The notes beneath the pieces were generated by a model, which saw nothing but the letters and a program-made list of their open reading frames with translations, was not told the DNA's origin and made no database searches. Position numbers and translations under genes: made by a program. From Klebsiella electrica (GTDB lineage: Bacteria > Pseudomonadota > Gammaproteobacteria > Enterobacterales > Enterobacteriaceae), in contig NZ_CP041247.1 of assembly GCF_006711645.1 (NCBI RefSeq), positions 372,001-436,000 on the forward strand: a stretch of 64,000 nucleotides of DNA. Direction: 5' to 3'. Below are positions 8,439 to 18,377 of this stretch, one piece after another (position 1 is the first letter of the stretch; the number at the start of each line of letters is the position of its first letter).

Positions 8439-9615
8439 GAACCCCGTGTCGCTGGTGGTTGATGATGTGCCGGTTGCCCAGGTGCTGCAAACGCTGGCCG
8501 GGATGCAGCAAAAAAATCTGGTCGTGGCGCCTGACGTCAGCGGTACGGTGTCGCTTCATCTGAAAAACGTGCCCTGGCAGCAGGCATTGCGCGCGGTGAC
8601 TGATAGCGCCGGGCTGATATCTAACCAGCAGGGCACGGTACTGTATGTGCATACTCTGGCCTGGCAAAATACGCGGCAGGCGCAACAAGAGGCGGCGCGC
8701 GCGAAGCAATTGCAGAACCTGCCTTTGCAGAGGCAGAGCGTGGTGCTGCAGCATGCCGATGCGAGCGAGCTGGTAAAGGCTGGGGATAAATTGCTCAGCG
8801 CCCGAGGAAGCCTGACGGTGGATAAACGCACCAATCGCCTGTTCATTTACGACGATGCTTCACATCTGTCGGCGCTGGTGGCGTGGGCTCAGGAGATGGA
8901 TCTGCCGGTCGGTCAGGTCGAGCTGGCGGCACATATCGTCTCGATGAGTGAAACCAGCCTGCGTGAGCTGGGGGTGAAATGGAGCATGGCCGAAGCCAGC
9001 AGCGCGCCGGGTTCCGGTAAGCTGACGACCTTAAGCAGCCATCAGGCGGTGAACGACGCCAGCACCCGCGTGGGGTTTAATATCGGCCGCCTGAGCGGGC
9101 GATTGCTGGAGCTGGAGCTTTCGGCGCTGGAACAAAAACAGCAGGTGGAAATTATCGCCAGCCCGCGTTTGCTGGCCTCTCATATGCAACCCGCCAGCAT
9201 CAAACAGGGGAGTGAAATCCCCTATCAGGTCTCCAGCGGGGAAAGCGGCGCCACGGCGATTGAGTTTAAAGAGGCGGTACTGGGAATGGAGGTCACGCCA
9301 ACGGTTCTGCAACAGAATCGCGTGCGCCTGAAACTGCGCATTACGGAGAATACGCCGGGCCAGGTTCTGAAACAGGAAAATGGCGAAGCGTTGGCTATCG
9401 ATAAACAGGAAATTGAGACCCAGGTTGAAGTGAAAAGCGGCGAAACGCTGGCTCTGGGCGGAATATTTTCGCAAAAAAAGAAATCTGCCCGCGACAGCGT
9501 TCCGCTACTGGGTGATATCCCGCTGCTCGGTCAGCTGTTTCGTCGTGACGGTAAAGATAACGAACGGCGTGAACTGGTTGTCTTCATTACTCCACGAATT
9601 CTGGCAGTGCATTAA
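8377..9615 (+). CDS. hofQ: Outer-membrane secretin HofQ
   Basis: Secretin that would form the outer-membrane channel of the Hof DNA-uptake/pilus machine. The 412-residue product has a signal peptide (ending near ATA at residues 16-18), an N-domain with VDDVPVAQVL, and the secretin domain with IKQGSEIPYQ, VKSGETLALGG and DSVPLLGDIP close to the C-terminus. It aligns with E. coli HofQ over its length. AAGGAG six bases before the ATG at 8377 sets the start. Last gene of the cluster; no clear intrinsic terminator follows. Confidence 0.95.
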   Translation: MMRWISLLFLLLPAIATAKNENPVSLVVDDVPVAQVLQTLAGMQQKNLVVAPDVSGTVSLHLKNVPWQQALRAVTDSAGLISNQQGTVLYVHTLAWQNTRQAQQEAARAKQLQNLPLQRQSVVLQHADASELVKAGDKLLSARGSLTVDKRTNRLFIYDDASHLSALVAWAQEMDLPVGQVELAAHIVSMSETSLRELGVKWSMAEASSAPGSGKLTTLSSHQAVNDASTRVGFNIGRLSGRLLELELSALEQKQQVEIIASPRLLASHMQPASIKQGSEIPYQVSSGESGATAIEFKEAVLGMEVTPTVLQQNRVRLKLRITENTPGQVLKQENGEALAIDKQEIETQVEVKSGETLALGGIFSQKKKSARDSVPLLGDIPLLGQLFRRDGKDNERRELVVFITPRILAVH

Positions 9616-9996
9616 GCGGTTTTTCTTGCTAAACACGTTTCAGGTGTTTGACGTGAGGACGGATTTAGCATACAAGGGGTACCGATTTGAGAGTCGGGTT
9701 CGGCATCAATCCTCCCTTTTTGTCCGGTGATTTATCCACAAGATCATTCAGGATGCGTCGAGGCTACCCCCAGAAACATAGATAACTATGCAGCTGGAGG
9801 CGGATAAGTGCAGCCGACGGCGAGGTAGTTTGAATAATGACGAGTATATTCAGTTGCCAAACCTGCCTGAGTATTGAGATAATTTTTAGTCTGACTCTCG
9901 CTCTATTGCATATGAGGTTTCAGTTCATGTCCTGCTGCGCTGGGTATTCGCGAAGCGGGTTTACCATTAACGAATAGTCTTAGTAGTACCGAAAAA
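9616..9996. other. hofQ-aroK intergenic region
   Basis: A 381-base gap with no credible ORF. The last 70 bases before aroK (from about 9930) are nearly the same as I recall for the E. coli aroK leader. The middle holds a diverged repeat (see 9745-9842). The aroK superoperon promoter must lie here or in hofQ, but I could not pick convincing -35/-10 boxes. Confidence 0.55.
9745..9842 (-). repeat. Diverged ERIC/IRU-like element
   Basis: Read on the minus strand, 9842 leftward gives TCATTATTCAAACTACCT then CGTCGGCTGCA and CTTATCC. The same word order (TCAT..TTCAA.CT.CCTC....GGCTGCA..CTTAT) appears at 40646 upstream of yheO and resembles one end of the enterobacterial ERIC/IRU repeat. The rest is too diverged to define borders. 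It is a relic at best. Confidence 0.4.
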
Positions 9997-10518
9997 ATGG
10001 CAGAGAAACGCAATATCTTTCTGGTTGGGCCTATGGGTGCCGGCAAAAGCACTATTGGGCGCCAGTTAGCCCAACAGCTCAATATGGAATTTTACGATTC
10101 TGATCAAGAGATTGAGAAACGCACTGGCGCAGATGTGGGCTGGGTTTTCGATGTCGAAGGTGAAGACGGCTTCCGCGACCGTGAAGAGAAGATCATCAAT
10201 GAGTTGACGGAAAAACAGGGAATCGTGCTGGCGACTGGCGGCGGCTCTGTGAAATCCCGTGAAACGCGTAACCGTCTCTCCGCCCGCGGCGTGGTGGTGT
10301 ACCTGGAAACCACGATCGAAAAGCAGCTTGCCCGTACGCAGCGTGATAAAAAGCGTCCTCTATTACAAGTTGAAGCGCCGCCTCGCGAAGTTCTTGAAGC
10401 GTTGGCCGACGAACGCAACCCACTGTATGAAGAGATTGCTGACGTCACTATCCGTACCGACGATCAGAGCGCAAAAGTAGTGGCAAACCAGATTATTCAT
10501 ATGCTGGAAAGCAATTGA
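9997..10518 (+). CDS. aroK: Shikimate kinase I
   Basis: Phosphorylates shikimate with ATP, the fifth step of the chorismate pathway. The 173-residue product has a P-loop GPMGAGKS at residues 11-18, a DSDQEIE shikimate-binding segment and an RD.E region (FRDREEK). The start [10 protein letters not shown] matches E. coli. It opens the aroK-aroB-damX-dam-rpe-gph-trpS superoperon; aroB, the second step of the same pathway, follows after 54 bases. Confidence 0.97.
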   Translation: MAEKRNIFLVGPMGAGKSTIGRQLAQQLNMEFYDSDQEIEKRTGADVGWVFDVEGEDGFRDREEKIINELTEKQGIVLATGGGSVKSRETRNRLSARGVVVYLETTIEKQLARTQRDKKRPLLQVEAPPREVLEALADERNPLYEEIADVTIRTDDQSAKVVANQIIHMLESN

Positions 10519-10572
10519 TTCTGGCTTAATAAAGAGCGTCAGAGTAAAAGCAACTGAGGTGGACGTCGCGTT

Positions 10573-11667
10573 ATGGAGAGGCTTACTGTAACCCTCGGGG
10601 AACGTAGTTACCCGATTACCATCGCGGCTGGTTTGTTTAACGATCCAGCTTCCTTCCTGCCACTGAAATCAGGCGACCAGGTTATGCTGGTTACCAATGA
10701 AACGCTGGCGCCGCTTTATCTGGATAACGTTCGCTCTGTACTGGAGCAGGCGGGGGTTAAGGTCGATAGCGTCATTCTACCCGACGGCGAGCAGTACAAA
10801 AGCCTGACGGTAATGGACTCCGTCTTTACCGCTTTACTGCAAAAACCGCACGGTCGTGACACCACTCTGGTGGCGCTCGGTGGCGGCGTGGTCGGCGATT
10901 TAACCGGCTTTGCTGCGGCTAGCTATCAGCGCGGCGTGCGTTTTATCCAGATTCCCACCACTCTGCTGTCGCAGGTGGACTCTTCGGTCGGCGGCAAGAC
11001 GGCCGTCAATCACCCTCTTGGTAAGAACATGATTGGTGCCTTCTGGCAGCCGGTTTCCGTGGTCGTCGATCTCAACTGTCTTAAGACGTTGCCGGCCCGT
11101 GAACTCTCTTCCGGACTGGCCGAAGTGATCAAATACGGCATTATCCTCGACGGTGAGTTTTTCAACTGGCTGGAAAGCAATATCGATGCGCTGATGGCGC
11201 TTGATGAGAAGGCGATGGCGTACTGTATTCGCCGTTGTTGTGAGCTGAAAGCCGAAGTTGTCGCTGCCGACGAGCGCGAAACCGGGTTACGTGCTTTACT
11301 CAATCTTGGACATACTTTTGGCCATGCTATTGAAGCCGAAATGGGCTACGGTAACTGGTTACACGGCGAGGCCGTTGCTGCTGGCATGGTGATGGCCGCG
11401 CATACGTCCGAGCGATTAGGTCAGTTCAGCGCACAGGATACACAGCGTATTGTGACGCTGCTGCAGCGTGCGGGCTTGCCGGTACGTGGGCCGCAGGAGA
11501 TGACTGCGCAGGCGTATCTGCCCCACATGATGCGTGATAAAAAGGTGCTGGCAGGCGAAATGCGGCTGGTGCTACCGCTGGCAATAGGGAAAAGCGAAGT
11601 TCGCGGCGGAGTGTCGCATGATGTAGTTCTTGGCGCGATTGCTGATACTCAGTTAGCGCAACAATAA
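10573..11667 (+). CDS. aroB: 3-dehydroquinate synthase
   Basis: Converts DAHP to 3-dehydroquinate, the second step of aromatic amino-acid precursor synthesis; NAD- and metal-dependent, cytoplasmic. The 364-residue product contains the nucleotide-binding [11 protein letters not shown], the lysine-rich [12 protein letters not shown], and the metal-ligand motifs [20 protein letters not shown] and HGEAVAAGM. Nothing is missing. It follows aroK in the same operon. Confidence 0.97.
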   Translation: MERLTVTLGERSYPITIAAGLFNDPASFLPLKSGDQVMLVTNETLAPLYLDNVRSVLEQAGVKVDSVILPDGEQYKSLTVMDSVFTALLQKPHGRDTTLVALGGGVVGDLTGFAAASYQRGVRFIQIPTTLLSQVDSSVGGKTAVNHPLGKNMIGAFWQPVSVVVDLNCLKTLPARELSSGLAEVIKYGIILDGEFFNWLESNIDALMALDEKAMAYCIRRCCELKAEVVAADERETGLRALLNLGHTFGHAIEAEMGYGNWLHGEAVAAGMVMAAHTSERLGQFSAQDTQRIVTLLQRAGLPVRGPQEMTAQAYLPHMMRDKKVLAGEMRLVLPLAIGKSEVRGGVSHDVVLGAIADTQLAQQ

Positions 11668-11676
11668 GAAGGTCTA

Positions 11677-11692
11677 GCCGCGTCCGCGCGGC
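11677..11692 (+). terminator. Short hairpin between aroB and damX
   Basis: Perfect 6-bp stem GCCGCG/CGCGGC around the tetraloop TCCG (11683-11686), ten bases after the aroB stop. There is no good T run behind it, so it is more likely an RNA-stabilising or attenuating stem than a full terminator. Confidence 0.35.
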
Positions 11693-11751
11693 GTTATCAT
11701 TTCGGGTGACATGCAATAGTCGTGAGCATAAGCCTTTTAGTGGGGTGTTAA

Positions 11752-13026
11752 ATGGATGAATTAAAACCAGAAGACGATCTGAAAGCCGATCGCAGCGATC
11801 GTCGTACTGGTCGTTCCCGTCAATCTTCCGAGCGCGATAGCGATCCGCAGATCAATTTTGATGATGTCGATCTTGATGCGGACGACAGCCGTCCGACGCG
11901 CGCCAGCAAAGCACGCCGTGAGCGCGATGAAGAAGAGTATGAAGCGGACGTAGAGTCTGAAGACGAGTCCGAAGAGCAGCCGGTTGAGCGTCGCCCGCGC
12001 AAGCGCAAGAAAGCGCCCGCGAAGCCAGCCTCCCGCCAGTATATTATGATGGGGGTGGGGATTCTCGTGCTGCTGCTGCTGATCGTTGGCATTGGCTCTG
12101 CGCTGAAGTCGCCATCCTCTTCCAGTGAACAAACCGCGTCAGGCGAGAAGAGCATTAATCTGTCAGGCGATCAGTCTGACAATGGACAGTCTGGTAATGG
12201 TCAGCCTGCCGCTCAGGGCCAGACAGCGGCGAACAACCCGCAGCAGGATGTTTCTCTGCCGCCGATCGCGTCTAACCCGACTCAGGGCCAGACTGCCGCC
12301 GAGCCGCAGGGACAGCAGCGTGTTGAGGTTCAGGGCGATCTAAATAATGCCTTGACTCAGCAGCAGGGCCAGATTGACAGCGCCGTTGCGAACTCCACGC
12401 TGCCGACTGAACCGGCGACCGTTGCTCCTGTTCGTAATGGCGCCGTTCCACGCCAGGCAACAACGGAACATCAGACTGCCGCCGCTCAGCGTCCGGTAGA
12501 GCGCAAGCATACGGTGATTGAGCCGAAACCGGTGGCGAAAGCGCCAGTTGAAGCGAAACCGGTCCAGTCTAAGCGTGTCGAAAGCACCGCAGCAGCCACG
12601 CCGGTGAAAGCGCCTGTCGCTCAGCCGGAAAAACCGGTTGCCACCGCACAGACGACTAAGCCGACGACAACCGCGACCGCACCTGCGGCTACCGCTGCGG
12701 CGACGGCGGCTCCGGCGGCGACTGCCGGGGGTAAAACCGCGGGCGATGTCAGCTCGATGAAATCGGCGCCGGCGGGTAACTACACTCTGCAACTCAGCAG
12801 CTCCTCCAACTACAACAACCTGAATAGCTGGGCGAAGAAAGAGAAGCTGGATAAATATGTCGTCTACGAGACTACGCGTAACGGTCAGCCATGGTATGTA
12901 CTGGTCAGCGGTATCTATGCTTCGAAAGATGAAGCGAAGCGTGCTGTCGCCACTCTGCCAGCGGATGTGCAGGCGAAAAACCCGTGGGCGAAACCGCTGC
13001 ATCAGGTGCAGGCCGATCTGAAGTAA
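11752..13026 (+). CDS. damX: Cell division protein DamX (SPOR domain)
   Basis: Bitopic inner-membrane division protein that gathers at the septal ring through its C-terminal SPOR domain, which binds denuded peptidoglycan. The 424 residues divide into an acidic/basic cytoplasmic part (1-96), one membrane helix (97-117), a Gln/Ala/Pro/Thr-rich low-complexity periplasmic linker, and the SPOR domain from about 342 ([10 protein letters not shown]...WYVLVSGIY). Length is close to the 428 residues of E. coli. It is upstream of dam in the superoperon. Confidence 0.95.
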   Translation: MDELKPEDDLKADRSDRRTGRSRQSSERDSDPQINFDDVDLDADDSRPTRASKARRERDEEEYEADVESEDESEEQPVERRPRKRKKAPAKPASRQYIMMGVGILVLLLLIVGIGSALKSPSSSSEQTASGEKSINLSGDQSDNGQSGNGQPAAQGQTAANNPQQDVSLPPIASNPTQGQTAAEPQGQQRVEVQGDLNNALTQQQGQIDSAVANSTLPTEPATVAPVRNGAVPRQATTEHQTAAAQRPVERKHTVIEPKPVAKAPVEAKPVQSKRVESTAAATPVKAPVAQPEKPVATAQTTKPTTTATAPAATAAATAAPAATAGGKTAGDVSSMKSAPAGNYTLQLSSSSNYNNLNSWAKKEKLDKYVVYETTRNGQPWYVLVSGIYASKDEAKRAVATLPADVQAKNPWAKPLHQVQADLK

Positions 13027-13105
13027 GTGCGGTGTAGTCTTAAGCGCAGGATGCTGTCGGAGCTTTCTCCACAGCCGGAGAATGTGGTAATTAGTTAGGC
13101 AGCAT

Positions 13106-13930
13106 GTGAAAAAGAATCGCGCTTTTCTGAAATGGGCAGGGGGGAAATACCCCCTGCTTGACGATATTAAAAAACATTTGCCGCAAGGCGATTGTCTGAT
13201 TGAGCCCTTTGTTGGCGCAGGGTCGGTATTTCTTAATACCGACTTTTCTCGTTATATTCTGGCGGACATCAACAGCGACCTGATCGGTCTTTACAACATC
13301 GTTAAATTGCAGACGGATGAATACGTTGCGGCGGCGCGAGACATGTTTACGCCCGAGAATAACGCAGCAGAGCCGTACTACCAGTTCCGTACTGAATTCA
13401 ACGAAAGCCAGGATCCGCTGCGGCGTGCGGTGCTGTTCCTGTATCTGAACCGCCATGGTTACAATGGCCTGTGTCGCTATAATCTGCGCGGCGAATTTAA
13501 CGTCCCGTTTGGCCGTTATAAGAAGCCCTACTTCCCGGAAGCTGAGCTGTATCATTTTGCCCAAAAGGCGCAGAATGCGTACTTCTATTGCGAATCGTAT
13601 GCCGACAGCATGGCGCGTGCGGACGGTTCTTCAGTGGTCTATTGCGATCCCCCGTATGCGCCATTGTCGTCTACCGCCAATTTTACGGCCTATCATACGA
13701 ACAGCTTTAACGCTGAGCAGCAGGCCCATCTGGCGCAGCTGGCGGAGAACCTGCTGGAGCAGCGGGTTCCGGTTCTGATTTCCAACCACGATACGGCGCT
13801 AACGCGCGAATGGTATCGTCAGGCTAAACTGCATGTCGTCAAAGTGCGACGCAGTATCAGCAGCAACGGTGGTACACGAAAGAAGGTGGACGAGCTTCTG
13901 GCTCTTTACCGTCCGCCCAAGACTAAATAA
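13106..13930 (+). CDS. dam: DNA adenine methyltransferase (GATC)
   Basis: Methylates adenine in GATC for mismatch-repair strand choice, replication timing and gene control. The 274-residue product has the SAM-binding PFVGAGS (34-40) and catalytic DPPY near residue 181, and a C-terminal end slightly shorter than in E. coli. The start here is GTG ([10 protein letters not shown]), overlapping an out-of-frame ATG that stops at once; E. coli uses ATG, as far as I recall. A weak start would fit the known need to keep Dam levels low. 79 bases after damX. Confidence 0.96.
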   Translation: MKKNRAFLKWAGGKYPLLDDIKKHLPQGDCLIEPFVGAGSVFLNTDFSRYILADINSDLIGLYNIVKLQTDEYVAAARDMFTPENNAAEPYYQFRTEFNESQDPLRRAVLFLYLNRHGYNGLCRYNLRGEFNVPFGRYKKPYFPEAELYHFAQKAQNAYFYCESYADSMARADGSSVVYCDPPYAPLSSTANFTAYHTNSFNAEQQAHLAQLAENLLEQRVPVLISNHDTALTREWYRQAKLHVVKVRRSISSNGGTRKKVDELLALYRPPKTK

Positions 13931-13946
13931 TTTCAAGGAGATGCGG

Positions 13947-14624
13947 ATGAAGCAGTATTTGATTGCCCCTTCGATTCTGTCGGCTGATTTTGCCCGCCTG
14001 GGTGAAGATACCGCCAAAGCGCTGGCTGCAGGTGCGGACGTTGTGCACTTTGACGTGATGGACAACCACTACGTGCCGAATCTGACCATCGGCCCTATGG
14101 TTCTGAAAGCACTACGCAACTACGGCATCACCGCCCCGATCGACGTGCACCTGATGGTGAAACCGGTCGACCGCATCATCCCTGATTTCGCCGCGGCGGG
14201 TGCCAGCATCATCACCTTCCACCCCGAAGCCTCTGAGCACGTCGATCGCAGCCTGCAGCTTATCAAAGAACATGGCTGTAAAGCCGGCCTGGTGTTTAAC
14301 CCGGCCACGTCGCTGAGCTACCTTGATTATGTGATGGATAAGCTGGACGTGATCCTGCTGATGTCCGTTAACCCGGGTTTCGGCGGCCAGTCGTTTATCC
14401 CCCAGACTCTGGATAAACTGCGTGAAGTGCGGCAGCGCATCGATGCGTCGGGTTATGACATTCGTCTGGAAGTCGACGGCGGCGTGAAGGTCAGCAACAT
14501 TGCGGATATTGCGGCGGCAGGCGCGGATATGTTTGTTGCCGGTTCGGCGATTTTCGATCGTCCGGACTACAAGGAGGTTATTGATCAAATGCGTAGTGAA
14601 TTAGCAAAGGTTAGTCATGGATAA
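13947..14624 (+). CDS. rpe: Ribulose-phosphate 3-epimerase
   Basis: Interconverts ribulose 5-phosphate and xylulose 5-phosphate in the pentose phosphate pathway. The 225-residue TIM barrel shows metal ligands H34 and D36 in VHFDVMD, a second His in DVHLMV, and D in [13 protein letters not shown] binds phosphate. AAGGAG six bases before the ATG at 13947 decides the start over one two codons earlier. It overlaps gph by 8 bases. Confidence 0.97.
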   Translation: MKQYLIAPSILSADFARLGEDTAKALAAGADVVHFDVMDNHYVPNLTIGPMVLKALRNYGITAPIDVHLMVKPVDRIIPDFAAAGASIITFHPEASEHVDRSLQLIKEHGCKAGLVFNPATSLSYLDYVMDKLDVILLMSVNPGFGGQSFIPQTLDKLREVRQRIDASGYDIRLEVDGGVKVSNIADIAAAGADMFVAGSAIFDRPDYKEVIDQMRSELAKVSHG

Positions 14625-15378
14625 ATTACACTCTGTTCGCGGTGTCGCCTTTGACCTTGACGGCACGCTGGTCGACAGCGCGCCGGGTTTGACGGCTGCG
14701 GTTGATAGCGCGCTCTATGCGCTGGAGCTGCCGATGGCGGGCGAGGCGCGCGTCGTCACCTGGATCGGTAACGGGGCGGATGTTCTGATGGAGCGGGCCC
14801 TGAACTGGGCGCGTCAGGAGCGCGCAACTCAGCGTGCCGCGATGGGGAAACCTTCCGTCGATCATGACGATATTCCCCAGGCAGAGCAGCTAATGGTGCT
14901 GCGCAAGCTGTTCGATCGCTACTATGCTGAAGCGGCGGAAGAGGGCAGTTTTCTGTTCCCGTCGGTGGCTGATACGCTCGGCGCACTGCATGCGAAAGGC
15001 CTGCCGCTGGCGCTGGTGACCAACAAGCCGACGCCGTTCGTTGCACCAATTCTCGAAGCGTTGGATATCGCGAAATATTTTACGGTCGTCATCGGCGGTG
15101 ATGATGTGAAGAATAAAAAACCCCATCCGGATCCGCTGCTGCTTGTGGCGCAGAAGCTGGGGCTGGCGCCTGCTGAGCTGCTGTTCGTTGGTGATTCACG
15201 TAATGATATCCAGGCGGCTAAAGCCGCTGGCTGCCGCTCTATCGGGCTGACCTACGGGTATAACTACGGCGAGTCGATTGCGCTCAGCGAACCGGACTAC
15301 ATTTTCGACCAATTTAATGAACTCTTGCCCGCACTCGGGCTACCGTACAGTGAAACTCAGGAATTGAAAAATGACTAA
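14617..15378 (+). CDS. gph: Phosphoglycolate phosphatase
   Basis: HAD phosphatase that removes 2-phosphoglycolate, which arises from DNA 3'-end repair. The 253-residue product has motif I DLDGT (nucleophile D13, acid D15), motif II LVTNKPT, and motif III/IV GDSRND. It overlaps rpe at its start and trpS at its end, 8 bases each, so translation is likely coupled. Confidence 0.96.
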   Translation: MDKLHSVRGVAFDLDGTLVDSAPGLTAAVDSALYALELPMAGEARVVTWIGNGADVLMERALNWARQERATQRAAMGKPSVDHDDIPQAEQLMVLRKLFDRYYAEAAEEGSFLFPSVADTLGALHAKGLPLALVTNKPTPFVAPILEALDIAKYFTVVIGGDDVKNKKPHPDPLLLVAQKLGLAPAELLFVGDSRNDIQAAKAAGCRSIGLTYGYNYGESIALSEPDYIFDQFNELLPALGLPYSETQELKND

Positions 15379-16375
15379 GCCCATCGTTTTTAGTGGCGCA
15401 CAGCCCTCAGGTGAATTGACCATTGGCAACTATATGGGTGCGCTGCGTCAGTGGGTGAGCATGCAGGATGATTATCACTGCATCTACTGCATCGTGGATT
15501 TGCATGCCATCACCGCGCGTCAGGATCCTGAGAAACTGCGTAAAGCGACGCTGGATACTCTGGCGCTTTACCTGGCATGTGGTATCGATCCTGAGAAAAG
15601 CACCATCTTCGTTCAGTCGCACGTGCCGGAGCACGCGCAGCTGGGCTGGGCGCTGAACTGCTACACCTATTTCGGTGAACTGAGCCGTATGACCCAGTTC
15701 AAAGACAAGTCGGCGCGCTATTCGGAAAACATTAACGCCGGTCTGTTTGACTATCCGGTGCTGATGGCGGCGGACATTCTGCTGTATCAGACCAACCAGG
15801 TTCCGGTCGGCGAAGATCAGAAACAGCACCTCGAGTTGAGCCGCGATATCGCGCAGCGCTTCAACGCCCTTTACGGCGAAGTGTTTAAAGTGCCTGAGCC
15901 GTTTATTCCTAAATCCGGCGCCCGCGTGATGTCCCTGCTTGAGCCGACCAAGAAAATGTCCAAGTCAGACGACAACCGCAATAACGTGATCGGCCTGCTG
16001 GAAGACCCGAAATCGGTGGTGAAGAAGATCAAGCGTGCAATGACCGACGGTGATGAGCCGCCTGTTGTTCGCTATGACCAGCAGAATAAAGCCGGCGTTT
16101 CCAACCTGCTGGATATCCTCTCGGGCGTTACCGGGCAGAGTATTCCGCAGCTGGAGCAGCATTTCGAAGGCAAAATGTATGGTCACCTGAAAGGCGAAGT
16201 CGCTGATGCGGTGTCCGGTATGCTGCTGGAGCTGCAGGAGCGCTATAACCGCTTCCGTAACGACGAAGCGCTCCTCAATCAGGTGATGAGAGACGGGGCT
16301 GAAAAAGCCAGCGCGCGCGCGTCGCAAACGCTGAAAGCGGTCTATGAAGCCATTGGTTTTGTGGCTAAGCCGTAA
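15371..16375 (+). CDS. trpS: Tryptophanyl-tRNA synthetase
   Basis: Class I aminoacyl-tRNA synthetase that charges tRNA-Trp. The 334-residue product has the TIGN form of the HIGH motif (17-20) and KMSKS near residue 196, with the AIDQ-like DLHAIT and GEDQKQH binding segments. Last gene of the aroK superoperon; an intrinsic terminator follows after 26 bases. Confidence 0.98.
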   Translation: MTKPIVFSGAQPSGELTIGNYMGALRQWVSMQDDYHCIYCIVDLHAITARQDPEKLRKATLDTLALYLACGIDPEKSTIFVQSHVPEHAQLGWALNCYTYFGELSRMTQFKDKSARYSENINAGLFDYPVLMAADILLYQTNQVPVGEDQKQHLELSRDIAQRFNALYGEVFKVPEPFIPKSGARVMSLLEPTKKMSKSDDNRNNVIGLLEDPKSVVKKIKRAMTDGDEPPVVRYDQQNKAGVSNLLDILSGVTGQSIPQLEQHFEGKMYGHLKGEVADAVSGMLLELQERYNRFRNDEALLNQVMRDGAEKASARASQTLKAVYEAIGFVAKP

Positions 16376-16401
16376 GCGATAGCCGGGCGAGAGACAGCAA
16401 A

Positions 16402-16424
16402 GGGCGGATAAATTCCGCCCTTTT
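16402..16424 (+). terminator. Intrinsic terminator after trpS
   Basis: Stem GGGCGGA (16402-16408) and TCCGCCC (16414-16420), five-base loop, then TTTT. It closes the aroK-trpS superoperon. Confidence 0.9.
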
Positions 16425-16465
16425 GTATTTTAAGCGTGTGCGATAGATGTTTACCGGTCAGTTTC

Positions 16466-16502
<37 letters not shown>

Positions 16503-16521
16503 GCCTGAGCCGGGTTAAGTA

Positions 16522-17895
16522 TCAGTGATGTGAGAACCAGTTCAGCTTGTCGCGCAGGCTGACTACGCGGCCAACGATAATCAGCGCCGGACTGGCCATT
16601 TGCTGCGCCAGAATATCCAGCTGATCTAAGGTGCCGGAGACCACTCTTTGGCTGACCGCCGTGCCGTTCTCAACGATAGCCGCGGGCATATCCGCGGCCA
16701 TGCCGTGAGCAATCAGGTTCTCTCTGATAGCTGAGGCCTGGTTCAGCCCCATGTAAAACACCAGCGTCTGTTTCTCTACCGCCAGGTTTTGCCAATCCAG
16801 CTCGCCGCCAGTCTTCAGATGGCCGGTGATCAGGCGGACCCCCTGGGCGAAATCGCGATGGGTCAACGGGATACCAGAATAGGCGGAACAGCCTGAAGCC
16901 GCGGTAATGCCTGGCACCACCGAGAAGGGGATTCCGGCGTGGCACAGGGTTTCCAGCTCTTCGCCGCCACGGCCAAAAATAAAGGGATCGCCGCCTTTCA
17001 GACGCACCACGCGACGTCCGTTCTGCGCCTCGCGCAGCAGGATCTGGTTAATCTCTTCCTGCGGCACGCAGTGATAGCCCGCGCGTTTGCCGACGAAAAT
17101 CCGATCGGCGTCGCGACGTACCAGATTCATAATGTCGTCGGAGACCAGACGGTCATACACCACGACATCAGCCTGCTGAATCTGCTGGAGCCCTTTGAGG
17201 GTTAGCAGCCCGGCATCGCCGGGGCCGGCGCCGACCAGCACCACTTCGCCGCGATGATCCAGCGGCTCCGTCAGCAGTTGCTCGGTAGTATCGGCAACGG
17301 CCTGGCGGTCTTCATTGGCCAGCGATTGCGCCAGACGGTCGTTGACGAACAGCTTTTCCCAGAAACGTCGGCGTTCGCCGACCGTCGCAAACTGTTTTTT
17401 CACCCGCGAACGCAGCTGGCCGGCATAGCGGGCCAACTGGCCTAAATGGAGCGGCAGAATCGACTCCAGCTTTTCGCGCAGCAGACGCGCCAGTACCGGT
17501 GAGGTACCGCCAGAGGAGACGGCGACCATCAGCGGCGAGCGGTCAATGATCGACGGCATAATAAAGCTGGCCTGCTGCGGCGCATCCACCACGTTACAGA
17601 ATATCCGCCGCGCCTCGGCGGCGTCGCTGACCTGCTGATTGACATCCTCATCGTCGGTGGCGGCGATGGCCAGCCAGCAGGGGTCGAGAAGCGCCGGGTT
17701 AAACGGCGCTTGCACCAGGGTCAGCATCTGCGAATCAGCCCACACATGGAACTGCGGCGAGAACGTCAGCGCGTTGACTGTGACTCTGGCGCCGGCATCG
17801 AGCAGCAGGCGCGCCTTGCGTTCGGCAACATCACCGCCGCCGACCAGTAAGCAGTCGCGATCGCGCAGCTGACAGAAAATAGGTAAGTGATCCAC
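16522..17895 (-). CDS. cysG: Siroheme synthase (trifunctional)
   Basis: Makes siroheme from uroporphyrinogen III: the C-terminal half (from about 216) methylates, and the N-terminal half oxidises precorrin-2 and inserts iron. The 457-residue product shows the NAD motif GGGDVAERK (19-27), the VSSGGTSP segment and the methylase motifs [12 protein letters not shown] and [13 protein letters not shown]. The start is the GTG at 17895, with AGGA six bases before it; this gives exactly the E. coli length, while an upstream ATG at 17913 would add six residues. Downstream of nirBD, whose product needs siroheme; nirC is absent from the gap. Confidence 0.96.
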   Translation of the reverse strand: MDHLPIFCQLRDRDCLLVGGGDVAERKARLLLDAGARVTVNALTFSPQFHVWADSQMLTLVQAPFNPALLDPCWLAIAATDDEDVNQQVSDAAEARRIFCNVVDAPQQASFIMPSIIDRSPLMVAVSSGGTSPVLARLLREKLESILPLHLGQLARYAGQLRSRVKKQFATVGERRRFWEKLFVNDRLAQSLANEDRQAVADTTEQLLTEPLDHRGEVVLVGAGPGDAGLLTLKGLQQIQQADVVVYDRLVSDDIMNLVRRDADRIFVGKRAGYHCVPQEEINQILLREAQNGRRVVRLKGGDPFIFGRGGEELETLCHAGIPFSVVPGITAASGCSAYSGIPLTHRDFAQGVRLITGHLKTGGELDWQNLAVEKQTLVFYMGLNQASAIRENLIAHGMAADMPAAIVENGTAVSQRVVSGTLDQLDILAQQMASPALIIVGRVVSLRDKLNWFSHH

Positions 17896-18015
17896 GGAAC
17901 ATCCTCGCAGCAAAGCAGTGGGAGAGGGTAAGCGGTCGTAGCATAGCAGCAGAGGGAGGGCACAATATACGATTTTTCGGGCGCCTACCGCTTAGTTGGC
18001 ATAAGAAGAAAATAT

Positions 18016-18042
18016 GGCTCCCGCCGGGGCGCGGCGGGAACC
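18016..18042 (-). terminator. Probable terminator or attenuator after nirD
   Basis: Ten-bp stem (18016-18025 with 18033-18042, one G-T pair) and a seven-base loop. Read on the minus strand it is followed by an A/T-rich stretch with several T. It sits just past the nirD stop and could end or partly reduce nirBD transcription before cysG. Confidence 0.65.
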
Positions 18043-18050
18043 TCAGGGCA

Positions 18051-18377
18051 TCATGCCTTCAGCTGAACGTTGCCGTCTTTTACGCGCGAGTCAAAATGCG
18101 CTATGGAGTGGCTTTCATCTTCCATGCACAGGCCGTCGCGCAGACGAAAGCGCTGTTTCTTCAATGGGCTGGCGACCCACAGTTCACCCTCATGTTCGGC
18201 AATGATGCCTCGCGACAGCACGCTGGCATTGAAGAACGGGTCAATATTGCTGATCGCATAGACCCGATCGTCGTGGTAAGGCCGGAACAGGGCGACCTGC
18301 TGCTGGCCCAGCAGCGCGCAGACGCCGGTTGCAGGCAGAATATCGTCAATCTTGCAGATGTTTACCCACTGGCTCAT
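18051..18377 (-). CDS. nirD: Nitrite reductase (NADH) small subunit
   Basis: Small subunit of the cytoplasmic NADH-dependent nitrite reductase that turns nitrite into ammonium. The 108-residue protein has a Rieske-like fold region but lacks the CxH...CxxH cluster ligands, as is usual for NirD. Its ATG overlaps the nirB stop by four bases (ATGA). Confidence 0.96.
   Translation of the reverse strand: MSQWVNICKIDDILPATGVCALLGQQQVALFRPYHDDRVYAISNIDPFFNASVLSRGIIAEHEGELWVASPLKKQRFRLRDGLCMEDESHSIAHFDSRVKDGNVQLKA

Noticed and set aside
7456..8754. 432-codon open frame antisense to hofN-hofQ
   Set aside because: Low-complexity Arg/His/Pro/Ser product with no family features, opposite genes with clear homologues.
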